Origin: Stappia sp. | Lineage (GTDB): Bacteria > Pseudomonadota > Alphaproteobacteria > Rhizobiales > Stappiaceae | Assembly: GCA_002722295.1 (NCBI GenBank) | Contig: PBLF01000021.1 | Location: 124,001 to 188,000, forward strand | Direction: 5' to 3' | Length of the DNA stretch: 64,000 nucleotides | Part shown: piece by piece, positions 46,007 through 54,557 of the stretch | How the letters are laid out: each line of letters begins with the position of its first letter | Numbering within the stretch: the first letter of the stretch is position 1 | Position numbers and translations under genes: made by a program | The notes under the pieces: generated by a model | Seen by the model: only the letters and a program-made list of their open reading frames with translations | What the model was told of the DNA's origin: nothing | Database searches by the model: none

Positions 46007-47407
46007 GTGCAGCCCTGGGTCATCGAGCGAGTATCCGTTCCCGTCATGACGCATATTCTTCCCATCGCCGCCCTGCTTGCCGGATCGGCGCTGCTCCTCA
46101 TGGCGGGCGGCCTGCACGGCCTCTTGCTGCCGTTGCGAGGCTCCATCGAGGGGTTCAGCGACGCGAGCCTCGGCCTGCTGGGAACGGGCTGGGCGATCGG
46201 CTACATCGCCGGCTGCCTGCTGATTCCGCCGATCGTGTCGCGGGTCGGGCACATCCGCACCTTCGGCGTGCTGTGTTCGCTCGCGGGCATCGTCGTGCTG
46301 CTCAACCTGATCCTCATGCACCCCGCGTTCTGGGTGCCCTTGCGCGCGTTGTCGGGCTTCTGTTTCGCCGGTGGCGCGATGGTGGTGGAGAGCTGGCTGA
46401 GCGAGCGTGCCTCGCCGGAAAACCGTGGCCGCATCTTCGGCATCTACACGATGATCAACCTCGGTGCGACGACCATCGGTCAGATGCTTCTGACCCTGGG
46501 GGATCCGGCTGGCTACCTGTTCTTCGTCATCGGGTCGATCATCTATTCGCTGGCGTTGCTGCCCACGGCCCTTTCGACCGCCGCCCAGCCCGTGCCGCTC
46601 GCCCGCGTGCGCCTCGATGTCCGCGCGCTGTGGCGCCAGTCGCCGGTCGCGGTGATCGGCGTCATGCTGATCGGCATTTCGAACAGTGCGTTCGGCACGC
46701 TCGGGGCGGTCTACGGACGCAAGATCGGCCTCAGCGTCACCGATATCGCCACCATGATGTCGGTGGCGCTTCTCGCCGGATCGCTGATCCAGGTTCCGGT
46801 CGGTCTTCTGTCAGACCGCATGGACCGCCGCGTGGTGCTGATCGGCCTCGCCGGGGCCGGATCGGCGATCGGCATCGCGCTCGGGTTCGGCGCGGGCCTT
46901 GCGCCCCTCGTGGTGATCGCGCTGATCGGTGCCTTCGGCGGCACGATCTATTCCATGTATCCGGTGATCGTTGCCCATGCCAACGATCACGCGCCCGCCG
47001 GCGAGTTCCTCAAGACGAGCGGCGGCCTGCTTCTGCTGTTCGGCGTGGGGTCCGTGGTGGGGCCCCTGCTGGCCGCCGGCATGATGACCCTGACCACGCC
47101 CGCCGGCCTGTTTCAGGTGACGACGCTGGCCCACGCCAGCATCATCGGTTTTGCCCTGTGGCGCATCTCCAGGCGCAAGGCCATGCCGACCGCCGACAAG
47201 GAGGATTTCGTGGCCATGTCGTCCGGTGTGCGCTTCTCCACGCCCGAGACGCTGACCATGGATCCGCGCGCCGAGGAGGAGGAGATCGAGGAGGTTCGCG
47301 AGGAACCGGAGACGCCGGACGAAAACGCGGAAGCCGCTTCCGAAACCGCTCCCGACGACCTGCCGGGCGGGGAGGGCGACCAGGGAGGGCCGGAGCGCGT
47401 TTCCTGA
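46007..47407 (+). CDS. Major facilitator superfamily transporter (YcaD-like)
   Basis: A 12-helix MFS permease of 466 residues. GTG 46007 has GGAAGGGG 5 bp before it; ATG 46046 (MTHILPIAALLAGSALLL) has no good ribosome site but fits homologue length, so 13 residues are uncertain. Family motifs are RAFSGFC-like helix 4 (RALSGFCFAGGAMVVESWLS) with ASPENRGRIFGIY, and VGLLSDRMDRRVVLI between helices 8 and 9. A long acidic tail of about 65 residues follows the last helix, not usual in the family. Substrate unknown. Confidence 0.85.
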   Translation: MQPWVIERVSVPVMTHILPIAALLAGSALLLMAGGLHGLLLPLRGSIEGFSDASLGLLGTGWAIGYIAGCLLIPPIVSRVGHIRTFGVLCSLAGIVVLLNLILMHPAFWVPLRALSGFCFAGGAMVVESWLSERASPENRGRIFGIYTMINLGATTIGQMLLTLGDPAGYLFFVIGSIIYSLALLPTALSTAAQPVPLARVRLDVRALWRQSPVAVIGVMLIGISNSAFGTLGAVYGRKIGLSVTDIATMMSVALLAGSLIQVPVGLLSDRMDRRVVLIGLAGAGSAIGIALGFGAGLAPLVVIALIGAFGGTIYSMYPVIVAHANDHAPAGEFLKTSGGLLLLFGVGSVVGPLLAAGMMTLTTPAGLFQVTTLAHASIIGFALWRISRRKAMPTADKEDFVAMSSGVRFSTPETLTMDPRAEEEEIEEVREEPETPDENAEAASETAPDDLPGGEGDQGGPERVS

Positions 47408-47636
47408 CCGCTCCCCTTGCGTCCGGTCGTGGTGCGTGGCATAGAGATCCCATCATCAAGAGAAGGGCTGGCGCCCTCGCCAACCTGCCCGACCGGGCAA
47501 GGTGGTTTCCCTGATCCGGGTCCCGTAGGGTCCCGACCTTGGGGATGGGGCCGCGAAAGCGGCAACCAAGCGGTCGAAGATTTTTCATCTCGCACCTGCG
47601 CCAGTCCTCCTCGGGAAACCGATGGAGGATTTTTTA
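47408..47636. other. Gap between MFS gene and a small hypothetical gene
   Basis: The 229 bases have no convincing gene. The part at 47510-47545 contains a near-repeat (GGGTCCCGTAGGGTCCCGAC), and a T-rich run before the next start (TTTTTTAA at 47630-47637) stands out against the GC background. I see no terminator after the MFS gene. Confidence 0.35.
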
Positions 47637-48014
47637 ATGTCGCACGCGTCCCGTACCGCCCGCCTGCCGGTCGAATCCCTCCGCCCCGGGCATGAGGCTC
47701 CGGTTGCCGGCCGCGGCCCGGCCGAAGCCGCCTCCGTGCAGGAGGCCGGTCGCACGCATCGCATCACGCTGGTCGAACTGAGGGTTCTCGCCGCCGGGGC
47801 CGGTCTTGCCGCGCCGGGCGCGGCGCGCGGGGCGGCCGGACGTACGCTTCTTGACGAGAGCGAACGCCAGACCCGCCTCGAACAGCTCGTTCTGCTGTGG
47901 CAGGGCGGGTGCCGGCGCCTCGTCGACGAGACGCTGTATCTGGACATCGCCGCGCGCCACCCGGACCTTGCGCGCAGGGTGCGACGTCGCCTGCGCCGAA
48001 GCCGGGCTGGTTGA
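47637..48014 (+). CDS. Hypothetical protein, basic C-terminus
   Basis: A 125-residue protein with no family I recognise. The start at 47637 follows GGAGG at an 8-bp spacing, a good site. The first 75 residues are Ala/Gly/Arg-rich and low in complexity; residues about 75-125 look structured (ERQTRLEQLVLLWQGGCRRL, then DETLYLDIAARHPDLARRVR) and end in a strongly basic RRRLRRSRAG, suggesting nucleic-acid or membrane-surface binding. It stands alone. Alternatively it could be a non-coding region with a chance open frame, given the high GC content. Confidence 0.5.
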   Translation: MSHASRTARLPVESLRPGHEAPVAGRGPAEAASVQEAGRTHRITLVELRVLAAGAGLAAPGAARGAAGRTLLDESERQTRLEQLVLLWQGGCRRLVDETLYLDIAARHPDLARRVRRRLRRSRAG

Positions 48015-48074
48015 GCCGCATCACCGTCACCACAGGACGGACCTTACAAAAATCGCCTATCGACGATATCCGGA

Positions 48075-48488
48075 TCAGTCGGGCAGCGCGGGCTGTTCCG
48101 GCGGAACCGGCACGGGCCGGCCCTCGTCATCGACGGCCACGAAGGTGAAGGTCGCCTCCGTCACCTTGACCCGGCCGCCGACCCGCTGGCGACGGGCCCA
48201 GGCCTCGATCCACACCTTCATGGACGTGCGACCGACCCCGAGCAGCTTGCAGTAGACGCACAGCACGTCGCCGACCCGCACCGGCCGGATGAAGGTCATG
48301 CGGTCGACCGAGATGGTGACCACCCGCCCGCCGGAGCGTTCTCCGCAGGCGATGCCGCCGGCGAGATCCATCTGGGAAAGAACCCAGCCGCCGAAGATGT
48401 CGCCCGAGGCATTCGTGTCGCCCGGCATGGCCATGGTGCGCAGCGTCAGTTCGCCTTCCGGGGTCTCATTGTCGACGTGCTCGCTCAC
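48075..48488 (-). CDS. Acyl-CoA thioesterase, YciA-like hotdog fold
   Basis: A 137-residue enzyme that hydrolyses short to medium acyl-CoA esters. GTG 48488 (MSEHVDNETPEG) is preceded by GGAGAAG. The hotdog fold signature is MPGDTNASGDIFGGWVLSQM, with Asn and Asp active-site candidates, and the later strands VVTISVDRMTFIRPVRVGDV and VTEATFTFVAVDDEGRPVPV fit YciA. It stands alone between two convergent or divergent genes. Confidence 0.9.
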   Translation of the reverse strand: MSEHVDNETPEGELTLRTMAMPGDTNASGDIFGGWVLSQMDLAGGIACGERSGGRVVTISVDRMTFIRPVRVGDVLCVYCKLLGVGRTSMKVWIEAWARRQRVGGRVKVTEATFTFVAVDDEGRPVPVPPEQPALPD

Positions 48489-48719
48489 TCGATCTTCTCC
48501 ATCGTGGTCCGTGTTCGTGCCGAGCGTACAGGCGGGGAGCGGACTTGCACAGATGCCGCGACGCGTGAAACGGGCGGCTCCCACAGATGACGCTTTCTCT
48601 TGGCAATCAGCCAACCGCATGAAACACTTGGCATCCTTCCCTTATTCGGTCGCCGCCGCGCGCCCGTTCCATCCCGCAGGTTCCACGAGCCGGCCCCGCA
48701 GCTTGCACGAGTAGGTGTC

Positions 48720-50195
48720 ATGACCCGGTCTTCCCACGCCCCGCTTGAGGGCCCCTTGCACGAACAGTCGGCCCTGGCCCTGTCCCACGCCATCCATGCC
48801 CGCGAGATTTCCGCCCGCGAGCTGATGGAGGCCACGCTGGCCCGCATCGAGGCGGTCAATCCTTCGGTCAACGCGGTGATCTCGCTGCGCGACACGCAGG
48901 AGCTGCTCGGCGAGGCGGAGGCCGCCGACGCCGATCTGGCCAAGGGACGCTCGCGCGGGGTGCTGCATGGCTTTCCGCATGCGGTGAAGGATCTGGCGAT
49001 GACGGCTGGCATTCCCACCACGATGGGCTCGCCGGTCTTCGCAAGGCAGGTGCCCGCCGAGGACGGCATCGCCGTCGCGCGCCTTCGCAAGGCGGGCGCG
49101 ATCTTCATCGGCAAGACCAACACGCCGGAGTTCGGGCTGGGATCGCATACCTACAACCCGGTCTTCGGCGCGACGCGCAATCCTTACAACCGCTCCCGCT
49201 CGGCCGGCGGCTCCAGCGGCGGCTCCGCCGTTGCCCTGGCCGCGCGAATGCTTCCGCTCGCGGACGGATCCGACATGATGGGCTCGCTGCGCAACCCGGC
49301 CGGCTTCTGCAACGTCTACGGGTTTCGTCCGAGCTATGGTCGGGTGCCCTCCGGTCCCGGGCCGGAGTGCTTCATGGACAGCATGGCCACCGAAGGCCCC
49401 ATGGCGCGCACGGTCGCCGACATGGCGCTGCTGCTGTCGCTTCAGGCGGGCTACGATCCGCGCGCGCCGCAGTCCCTGCCCGGTGACGGCTCGGAGTTCG
49501 CCGCGCTCGCGGAAGCGCCGCCTCCCGCCGACCTCAAGGGGCTGCGCATCGGCTGGCTCGGAGACTTCGGCGGCCATATGGCGATGGAAGACGGCATTCT
49601 CGACCTGAACCGGCAGGCGCTCTCCGTCCTGTCCGATCTCGGGGCCGAGGTCGAGGTGGCCTCGCTCGGCTTCGATGCGGAGCGCATCTGGAAAAGCTGG
49701 ACCGACCTGCGGAGCTGGCGCATGGCCGCCAAGCTTGGCGCGATTCTCGATGCGCCGGAAACGCGTGACTCGCTCAAGCCCGCCGCCGTGTGGGAGGTGG
49801 AGCGCGGCCGCGCGCTGTCGCTTTCCGAGATCGAGGCGGCCAGCCAGACCCGGAGCGCCTGGTACCGGGCAGCGCAGCGGCTGTTCTCGAACTTCGACCT
49901 TCTGGCCGCGCCCGTTGCCCAGCTTTTCCCCTTCTACGTCACGCTCGATTGGCCGAAGGAGATCGCTGGCCGGTCCATGGACACTTATCACCGCTGGATG
50001 GAATGCGTGGTTCCGGCGAGCCTGCTCGGGTTGCCCTCGGTCTCGGTGCCCGCCGGGTTCGGCGAGGGAGGTCTGCCGACGGGGCTGCAGCTCATCGGCC
50101 GTCCGCGTGACGATCTCGGCGTCCTGCGCACCGCAAGCGCCTACGAGCAGGCGACCGACTGGGTCTCCCGCATGCCCGATCTCGGCAAGGCCTGA
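48720..50195 (+). CDS. Amidase (amidase signature family)
   Basis: A 491-residue amidase that hydrolyses carboxylic amides. The Ser-cisSer-Lys triad is recognised at Lys90 (FPHAVKDLAM), the GGSSGGS loop (residues 163-169, cis-Ser among Ser165/166) and nucleophile Ser189 in DMMGSLRNPA. The usual DxGGSIR is altered to DMMGSLR, with Met replacing the first Gly. The domain also keeps KTNTPEFGLGSHTYNP. ATG 48720 is chosen from homologue length. It stands alone; AGGTG is a weak ribosome site. Confidence 0.88.
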   Translation: MTRSSHAPLEGPLHEQSALALSHAIHAREISARELMEATLARIEAVNPSVNAVISLRDTQELLGEAEAADADLAKGRSRGVLHGFPHAVKDLAMTAGIPTTMGSPVFARQVPAEDGIAVARLRKAGAIFIGKTNTPEFGLGSHTYNPVFGATRNPYNRSRSAGGSSGGSAVALAARMLPLADGSDMMGSLRNPAGFCNVYGFRPSYGRVPSGPGPECFMDSMATEGPMARTVADMALLLSLQAGYDPRAPQSLPGDGSEFAALAEAPPPADLKGLRIGWLGDFGGHMAMEDGILDLNRQALSVLSDLGAEVEVASLGFDAERIWKSWTDLRSWRMAAKLGAILDAPETRDSLKPAAVWEVERGRALSLSEIEAASQTRSAWYRAAQRLFSNFDLLAAPVAQLFPFYVTLDWPKEIAGRSMDTYHRWMECVVPASLLGLPSVSVPAGFGEGGLPTGLQLIGRPRDDLGVLRTASAYEQATDWVSRMPDLGKA

Positions 50196-50213
50196 CGGGC
50201 GGCAAAACGAAAT

Positions 50214-50245
50214 GGAGACCGCTTCCGGGGGAAGAAGCGGTCTCC
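50214..50245 (+). terminator. Strong hairpin after the amidase gene
   Basis: A perfect 12-bp stem (GGAGACCGCTTC/GAAGCGGTCTCC at 50214-50225 and 50234-50245) with an 8-nt loop follows the amidase stop by 18 bp. There is no T tract, so it may be an imperfect terminator or an mRNA-stabilising structure. Confidence 0.55.
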
Positions 50246-50468
50246 GATGCGGGGCCGGATCGGGTGGACCCCGTTGGCGGGGCGCCGGGTTTGACAAACC
50301 GCGTCGCCTGAAACGTCTACGCCGGGGACAACCGGGTGGATCACATGCGGAGGCGGTGCAAGCGCCGATCACCGTCGCCACCGCGCGAGACGGGCAATCT
50401 CGCGCAATTTCGACTCAATTCTTGCAAGTTTTCTTTTCCGGATTGCCGCGACTTGCGCTGTTCGACCC

Positions 50469-51338
50469 TCAATCGCGCCGGTCGGCGTAGCGCGATTCCT
50501 CTTCGTAGTAGGCATCGAAGCCGACGTGCCGGCGCAACTCGGCGAAGTCGAGGAGCAGGTCGTCGGGATGCTGGCCGGCCCGGATCACGGCCAGTGCGTC
50601 GCGCATGGCCCTGGTCATCGCCGAAAGCAGCGTCAGCGGGTAGGCGCCAAGCCGGAACCCGATACGCTCGAGCTCGGCGTGAGGCAGCAGCGGCGTCGCG
50701 CCTCCCTCCACCAGATTGGCCATGTGCCAGCCCGGAACCTCGCGGCAGATCGTCTCCATTTCCTCAATGCTTTGAGGCGCTTCCACGAAGAGAATGTCGG
50801 CCCCGGCCTGCGCGAAGAGGCGCGCGCGTTCCAGCGCCTCGTCCAGTCCGTGACCATGGCGGGCGTCGGTGCGCGCCAGGATGAGAATGTCGTCGCCTTC
50901 CTCGCGCGCGTCGACGGCCGCCTTGATGCGGTTGACGGCCTCCACCCTGTCCACCACCAGCTTGCCCTTGGTGTGGCCGCAGCGCTTGGGCGCCACCTGG
51001 TCCTCGATCATCACGCAGGCAAGTCCGGCCCGGGCATATCCCTTCACCGTGCGTTTCACGTTGAGCGCGTTTCCGTAGCCGGTGTCGCCGTCGCCGATGA
51101 CCAGCGCGGAGGTGGCTGCCGCCACGTTGCGGGCCGTGTCGACCATTTCTCCATAGGAGATGAGGCCGGTGTCCGGCTCGCCGATGCGGGTCGCCGAAAC
51201 GGCGAAGCCGGACATGAAGGTGACGGGAAAGCCCGCTTCTCCGATCATGCGGGCCGACAGGCCGTCGAAGCAGCAGGGCATGGGCGTGAAGGGCGTTGCC
51301 TCGAGATGGGCGCGCAGGCGGGCGGCTGGTGAGGTCAT
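50469..51338 (-). CDS. Isocitrate lyase/PEP mutase-family lyase
   Basis: A 289-residue TIM-barrel enzyme of the ICL/PEPM superfamily. The metal-binding loop reads GDGDTGYGNALNV and the catalytic loop KRCGHTKGK, which holds the Cys-containing (K/R)(K/R)CGH motif of isocitrate and 2-methylisocitrate lyases; ILARTDARHGHGLDEALERA follows. Size fits carboxyphosphonoenolpyruvate mutase, 2,3-dimethylmalate lyase or oxaloacetate decarboxylase. A lyase cleaving a branched C4-C6 carboxylate is favoured by the CGH motif. It follows the third TRAP operon by 42 bp on the same strand, so it may act on the imported acid. Confidence 0.82.
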   Translation of the reverse strand: MTSPAARLRAHLEATPFTPMPCCFDGLSARMIGEAGFPVTFMSGFAVSATRIGEPDTGLISYGEMVDTARNVAAATSALVIGDGDTGYGNALNVKRTVKGYARAGLACVMIEDQVAPKRCGHTKGKLVVDRVEAVNRIKAAVDAREEGDDILILARTDARHGHGLDEALERARLFAQAGADILFVEAPQSIEEMETICREVPGWHMANLVEGGATPLLPHAELERIGFRLGAYPLTLLSAMTRAMRDALAVIRAGQHPDDLLLDFAELRRHVGFDAYYEEESRYADRRD

Positions 51339-51380
51339 CGTCGCTCTCGTCTCGGGTGTCGGCGCGGGCGCAGGGGCCCG

Positions 51381-52655
51381 TCACAGGTGGAAGGGGATAT
51401 AGAGGACAAGGTCGGTCCAGAAGAAGATCAGCAGCACCGACAGCAGCATGATGAGCAGGAACGGCCACACGCCTGCCGACACCTCGCCCATGGAGGCTTT
51501 CCCCACCGCCTGTATCACATAGAGGTTGAGCCCCACCGGCGGCGTGATGAGCGCGCATTCCACCATGATGACGAAGAAGACGCCGAACCAGATCGGGTCG
51601 ATGCCAAGCCCCATCAGTGCGCCGGACAGCACCGGAACCATGATGAGCATCATCGAAAGGGCTTCCAGGAACAGGCCCATGACCAGCAGGACCAGCCCGA
51701 CAACGAGAATGAAAAGACCTGCCGTTTCAATATGCTGTGACAGGAACATGGAGATGTCCTGCGGGATGCGGTAGAGCGTGATCGCCTTGCCGAACACCTT
51801 GGCGCCGGCCACGATCAGAAGGATCGCGACGGTCGTGGTCATGGATTCCACGACCGCGTCGCGAAACTTCGGCCAGTCCAGGGTTCGCAGCACCACGGTG
51901 ACGATGAAGAGGGCGCCGAGAAAGCCCACGGCGGAGGCCTCCGTCGGCGTCACCGCGCCGGCATATATCCCCGCGATGACGGTTCCCGCCAGCAGGATCG
52001 TCGGCAGGGCACGCAGCGCAGTGGCGCGCCGCTCCGCCCAGCTCGCGCGCGGGCTCGGCTGATAGTCCGAGGCAAGGCTCGCGTAGAGCACCGACCAGCC
52101 GATGAACAGCGCCATCAGCAGCAGGCCCGGCCCGATGCCGGCGAGAAACAGCGCGATGATCGATTCCTCGGTGATCGCGCCATAGACGATCATCGGGATC
52201 GACGGGGGGATAAGGATGCCGAGCGTGCCGCCGGCGGCGAGCAGGCCGAGCACGAAGCGGCGGGGATAGCCGCGGCTCGTCATCTCCGGAATCGCGACGG
52301 TTCCGATCGTCGCGGCCGTCGCGACCGAGGATCCCGAGATCGCGGCGAAGATGCCGCAGGAGAGGATTGTCGCGATGCCGAGGCCGCCGGGCCAGTGACC
52401 GACCCAGGCCTGAACGGCGGCGAAGAGGTCGCGCCCGACGCCGCCCTTGAGCAGCACGTTCGACATGAGCAGGAACAACGGCACGGCGATCAGCACGAAG
52501 CTGTCGGCGGCCGAAAGCAGGCCCTGCGGCACCATCAGTGGCGAGAAGCCACCGATCGCAAGCAGACCGAAGCCGAGCCCGGCGAGCGCGAAGGCAACCG
52601 GTATCCCCGAAAGCAGCAGAGCGAACAGGGCGGCGAGAATGAGGATCGTCACCAT
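51381..52655 (-). CDS. dctM: TRAP transporter large permease subunit (third system)
   Basis: A 424-residue DctM permease with FVLIAVPLFLLMSNVLLKGG, SGSSVATAATIGTVAIPEMT, GGTLGILIPPSIPMIVYGAI and AGAVTPTEASAVGFLGALF, ending ITPPVGLNLYVIQAVGKASM. Normal length. Lies 6 bp downstream of dctQ, so translationally linked; the ICL/PEPM gene follows. Confidence 0.92.
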   Translation of the reverse strand: MVTILILAALFALLLSGIPVAFALAGLGFGLLAIGGFSPLMVPQGLLSAADSFVLIAVPLFLLMSNVLLKGGVGRDLFAAVQAWVGHWPGGLGIATILSCGIFAAISGSSVATAATIGTVAIPEMTSRGYPRRFVLGLLAAGGTLGILIPPSIPMIVYGAITEESIIALFLAGIGPGLLLMALFIGWSVLYASLASDYQPSPRASWAERRATALRALPTILLAGTVIAGIYAGAVTPTEASAVGFLGALFIVTVVLRTLDWPKFRDAVVESMTTTVAILLIVAGAKVFGKAITLYRIPQDISMFLSQHIETAGLFILVVGLVLLVMGLFLEALSMMLIMVPVLSGALMGLGIDPIWFGVFFVIMVECALITPPVGLNLYVIQAVGKASMGEVSAGVWPFLLIMLLSVLLIFFWTDLVLYIPFHL

Positions 52656-52661
52656 GCGGGA

Positions 52662-53171
52662 TCAGTGCTCCGGACGGGAGGGCGGCGGCGTGGTGCCCGC
52701 CGGCGCCAGCGCGACGCGGGCGGCCTCGACGAGGGATTGCAGGCACAGCAGCAGGAAACAGGCGGGCAGCGATGCCTGGGCCCACCACGCCGGCATGTCC
52801 AGCATGGAGCCGGTCGTGCGGCCGCGCGAAAAGGAATCATAGGCGATCCCGCTGCCGTCCTTCACCACCACGGCGGCAAGGGCCGCGACGAACAGCAGCG
52901 CGAAGACCTCCTGCCATCGCCGCGCGCGCGGCCCCAGCATGTCGGTCACCAGCGTGATGGTGATGTGCTGACGGCGATGCACCAGGATCGCGGCACCCCC
53001 GAAGGTCGCCCAGACGAGCAGGAGCCTGGACAGCTCTTCCGCCCATATTGTCGGAGCGGTGAACGCATAGCGCATGAGCACCTCGTAACCGAGCATGAGC
53101 GCGATCACGAAATAGGCCCATCCGGCCAGCGTCCCCAGGTACCGGGACAGCCGGTCGATGACGTTGAACAT
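52662..53171 (-). CDS. dctQ: TRAP transporter small membrane subunit (third system)
   Basis: A 169-residue DctQ of standard length with four helices and the conserved signature ATFGGAAILVHRRQHITITL. Start MFNVIDRLSRYLGTLAGWAY at 53171. It sits between dctP (66-bp gap with hairpin) and dctM (6-bp gap). Confidence 0.9.
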   Translation of the reverse strand: MFNVIDRLSRYLGTLAGWAYFVIALMLGYEVLMRYAFTAPTIWAEELSRLLLVWATFGGAAILVHRRQHITITLVTDMLGPRARRWQEVFALLFVAALAAVVVKDGSGIAYDSFSRGRTTGSMLDMPAWWAQASLPACFLLLCLQSLVEAARVALAPAGTTPPPSRPEH

Positions 53172-53192
53172 GGCGGGATCCGTCGCGAAGCG

Positions 53193-53224
53193 GCCGGGCC
53201 GGATGCAGGGGCACCCGGCCCGGC
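53193..53224 (-). other. Hairpin between dctP and dctQ (third TRAP operon)
   Basis: A perfect 8-bp stem (GCCGGGCC/GGCCCGGC at 53193-53200 and 53217-53224) with a 16-nt loop separates dctP from dctQ. No T run. Same position as in the two other TRAP operons of the window. Confidence 0.6.
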
Positions 53225-53237
53225 TCGTGTGAACTCG

Positions 53238-54236
53238 TCAGTTCCTGAGCGCGCGGGCGGCGGCAAGCACCTTCTCGCCGAGCGCGCCGGAATCGGCCAG
53301 ATACTGGTCGTAGACCGGCTGCGCGGCCGCGAGCCATGCCTCGACTTCCGCATCGGAGAGTTCGTAGACGGTCATGCCGTTGGAGCGCGCCGCGTCATAG
53401 GCCTCCGTCTCGATGGCCGTCATACGGTCGCGCACGTCCTTCTCGGCAAAGAGCGCGGCCTCGGTGATCCAGTCGCGGTGCTGCTCGGGCAGCCCGTTCC
53501 AGAAGTCCTCGTTGACCACGACGATGAACTCGATGTCGGCGTTGTTGGTGACGGTGATGGTGTCCATCACCTCCCACAGGCGCCGGCTCTTGACGCCGGA
53601 CACGCCGGTCATGCCCACGTCGACGGTGCCGCGCTGATAGGCGATGTACTGTTCGGAGCCGGAGATCAGCGTCGGCGCGCCGCCGGCCGCCTTGATCCAT
53701 TCGCCGAGCGTCTTGCCGAAGACGCGCACCTTCTTGCCTTCCAGGTCGGCGGGCGTGCGGATCGGTCCGCCGTTCGACAGCAGGACGGAGCCACCGTAGG
53801 CCTGCCACCACAGCACCTTGGCGCCGGTCTCCGCGATTGCCTCGTCAAGCGGCGCGCGCACCGGGCTGCCCGGCGCCACGGCCTTGCGCACGAGGTCCTC
53901 GCTGTTGAGCAGGAAGGGCAGGTAGAACAGGTCCACCGCCGGAACGTCGCCCACATAGCGCGTCAGCGAGGCGACGCCCATCTCGATGGAGCCCGAACCG
54001 ACGGCCTCGGGAACCTCGTTGTCCTTGTAGAGCTGGGCGGAATCGTAGATCTCAACGGCGATGTCGCCCTTGGAGATCTCCTCGACCTTCGACTTGAAGA
54101 CCGAGAGATTCTCGCCGAGATGGCTTTTCAGCGGCAACTGAAGGGTGATGCGCAGCGTCGTGGTCTCGGCCATGGCCGCCGACACGGTGAGCGCGAGACC
54201 GGCGGCAACGCCGGCGGCAAGGCGAAAGAGCTTCAT
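53238..54236 (-). CDS. dctP: TRAP periplasmic binding protein (third system)
   Basis: A 332-residue exported solute-binding protein. The ATG at 54236 follows GGGAGGAACAGGA; a signal peptide (MKLFRLAAGVAAGLALTVSA, cleaved near MAE) is present. The classical DctP pattern is clear: ITLQLPLKSHLGENLSVFKS, LEGKKVRVFGKTLGEWIKAA with the ligand-binding Arg in KVRVFG, and GTVDVGMTGVSGVKSRRLWE. The ligand is unknown; the attached ICL/PEPM gene suggests a short di- or tricarboxylate. No regulator lies nearby. Confidence 0.92.
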   Translation of the reverse strand: MKLFRLAAGVAAGLALTVSAAMAETTTLRITLQLPLKSHLGENLSVFKSKVEEISKGDIAVEIYDSAQLYKDNEVPEAVGSGSIEMGVASLTRYVGDVPAVDLFYLPFLLNSEDLVRKAVAPGSPVRAPLDEAIAETGAKVLWWQAYGGSVLLSNGGPIRTPADLEGKKVRVFGKTLGEWIKAAGGAPTLISGSEQYIAYQRGTVDVGMTGVSGVKSRRLWEVMDTITVTNNADIEFIVVVNEDFWNGLPEQHRDWITEAALFAEKDVRDRMTAIETEAYDAARSNGMTVYELSDAEVEAWLAAAQPVYDQYLADSGALGEKVLAAARALRN

Positions 54237-54557
54237 TCCTGTTCCTCCCTGGCACGCCCCTCGCGCGGGATTTGGACCCCACGCAAAAGGACGCAATCAT
54301 GCGGCCCCCCGGATTGCGGGGACCACGATCACGACCCACCGCCGGCGTCGGTGCTGCTGGCACCGGACCCGCCCGTCCTCCACGGGCAACCGTCGGTCAA
54401 TCGTGTCTTCCGGCTCACCTTTGCGGATGGCCGGCCTCCTTCCGCGACGCTCGCGTTTTGTCGCGATGCATCGCACCCGCACGCCTGATCCCGGCGACGC
54501 GGACCCCTCGACGGTAAACGAAGGCTCGCCGACTATGCAACTCTTTCAACGGGCGTT
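54237..54557. other. Upstream region of the third TRAP operon
   Basis: The 321-bp gap between the tag gene and the third dctP (both minus strand) shows no gene. It has a 6-bp hairpin CGGTGC/GCACCG (54349-54354 and 54360-54365) near the middle, and no clear promoter on the minus strand. The sigma-54-like TGGCAC at 54250 faces the wrong way. I see no terminator after the tag gene. Confidence 0.4.

Noticed and set aside
54250..54265. TGGCACGCCCCTCGCG as a sigma-54 promoter of the third TRAP operon
   Set aside because: It faces the plus strand, whereas dctP is on minus, and the -12 element is poor.
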